This document shows positions 5,862 to 6,520 of a stretch of 6,520 nucleotides of DNA, piece by piece. The notes under the pieces are model-generated. The model worked only from the letters and a program-made list of their open reading frames with translations, did not search any database and was not told the DNA's origin. The position numbers were made by a program, and so were the translations under genes. The stretch is taken from contig DUIO01000018.1 in assembly GCA_013330315.1 (NCBI GenBank), positions 1,785-8,304 on the forward strand. Reading direction: 5' to 3'. Position 1 is the stretch's first letter; each line of letters opens with the position of its first letter. This stretch comes from Methanosarcina sp. (lineage in GTDB: Archaea; Halobacteriota; Methanosarcinia; Methanosarcinales; Methanosarcinaceae).

Positions 5862-5881
5862 ATTCGTAGGATTCAAACCTT

Positions 5882-6520
5882 TTACGCTTTTCCCGGAGAT
5901 CTGAACCCTCCGATTATCTCTTTTACCTGTTTGTCGGTTTTCAGTATATACAGATAGTAAATACAGATAATCAGGCCGGAGAGTACTACAAGGAATATCT
6001 GGTCCATTCCTGCGGTTTTAAGAGCTGCAAGGGCTGCTCCTGCAGGGAGAAAGAGGACCAGGTTTGAGAATACTATTTTCAGGGCTTTTGAGGTCTTTAC
6101 TCCTGAATAATACATCATTTTCAGGCACAGGTACCCGTATACTACAATGCCTGATATGGAAAAGAGAAGGAGGGCTATTCGGGCGCTTCCCAGTATGCCG
6201 CCGATTATGAGGGAGAGGAAACGGGTTACAAGGTTGAAAAAGTTATAGCTGAACCCGAAATGGTGCTCTTCCACAACCAGGTATATAGTGCTTAAGGGTG
6301 ACGAGATAAACCATATGAAAGCCCAGAGGCTCAGGATCTGGGCATAAACTCCTGCTTCTGTCCAGGCCCTTCCGAAAATTACAGTAAAAACATCGCCGCC
6401 GACGATTGTAAGGATCAGTATGGGGAACATACCTATAATTACTAACATTCTGAATACACTTTCTACAAGGACATTCAGTGTGCCTTCCGATACTGCCCTT
6501 GATGCCCTCTGGTAAAATAC
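5882..6520 (-). CDS. Polysaccharide/oligosaccharide flippase of the MOP (Wzx-like) family, C-terminal part
   Basis: The frame runs off the window end, so only the last 212 residues are seen. An ATG at 6448 is internal: the frame continues upstream with VFYQRASRAVSEGTL, and VFYQRASRA is typical of the region before a membrane helix in Wzx-type exporters. About six hydrophobic segments follow, at roughly residues 26-50, 60-85, 92-112, 114-138, 150-170 and 178-200 of the visible part. This fits the last half of a 12-14 helix transporter. Such proteins move lipid-linked sugars across the cytoplasmic membrane for surface polysaccharide or N-glycan assembly. The short basic cytoplasmic tail ends in GGFRSPGKA. 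The substrate cannot be inferred. The unseen genes beyond the window probably belong to a glycan cluster, but that is inference. Confidence 0.85.
   Translation of the reverse strand, partial: VFYQRASRAVSEGTLNVLVESVFRMLVIIGMFPILILTIVGGDVFTVIFGRAWTEAGVYAQILSLWAFIWFISSPLSTIYLVVEEHHFGFSYNFFNLVTRFLSLIIGGILGSARIALLLFSISGIVVYGYLCLKMMYYSGVKTSKALKIVFSNLVLFLPAGAALAALKTAGMDQIFLVVLSGLIICIYYLYILKTDKQVKEIIGGFRSPGKA

Larger units (their letters stand above)
5340..5881. other. 542-base AT-rich intergenic region between flippase and surface protein gene
   Basis: No convincing reading frame is present. On the minus strand it should contain the end of the flippase transcript (near 5841-5861) and the promoter of the surface gene (TATA-like sequences near 5404-5412 and 5569-5580). 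TGGCTT (5451-5456) and AAGCCA (5471-5476) form a perfect 6-base stem with a 14-base loop. CCTGCAGG at 5739-5746 is a simple palindrome. I see no tRNA, repeat array or mobile element. Confidence 0.65.

Noticed and set aside
5868..5880. tRNA T-arm-like sequence (GGATTCAAACC) next to the flippase stop
   Set aside because: The stem has only three pairs, and no acceptor, anticodon or D arm can be formed. The upstream side on that strand is flippase coding sequence.

Overview
The window looks like chromosomal DNA of a methanogenic archaeon of the Methanosarcina type. The inference rests on three things: very AT-rich gaps between moderately GC-rich genes, GAGGGG/GGAGGGG ribosome-binding sites in front of GTG and TTG starts, and two extracytoplasmic beta-domain proteins with a C-terminal membrane anchor that resemble Methanosarcina surface proteins. 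No ribosomal or tRNA gene is present to confirm this. No mobile element or CRISPR array was seen.

Layout. Positions 1-607 are an AT-rich gap with weak promoter-like and hairpin signals. On the plus strand follow a membrane-anchored family 2 glycosyltransferase (608-1552) and, after a 300-base gap, an acylphosphatase fused to a heptad-repeat coiled coil (1853-2533). On the minus strand lie a 478-residue anchored surface protein (4407 to 2971), a second anchored surface protein (5339 to 4614) and the C-terminal 212 residues of a polysaccharide/oligosaccharide flippase (6520 to 5882, cut by the window end). The plus and minus genes converge on 2534-2970. That gap contains three consecutive hairpins (2700-2881) flanked by an outward T-tract on each strand, so the two 3' untranslated regions probably overlap.

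The most interesting point is the gene at 4614-5339. Its obvious ribosome-binding site (GGAGGGG, 5352-5346) sits 6 bases before a TTG at 5339-5337. Reading from there gives a good signal peptide interrupted at codon 6 by one in-frame TAG (5324-5322). Methanosarcina species translate UAG as pyrrolysine, so the gene may carry pyrrolysine inside its signal peptide. A recent nonsense mutation, or a start at the GTG at 5315, are the alternatives. The neighbouring surface gene has a similar Shine-Dalgarno/TTG start, which supports the upstream start.

The genes fit loosely into a cell-envelope theme: a glycosyltransferase and a flippase that could build and export lipid-linked glycans, and two anchored surface proteins with several N-glycosylation sequons. 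No operon joins them all, and a functional link is inference. The acylphosphatase is a separate soluble protein whose partner is unknown.
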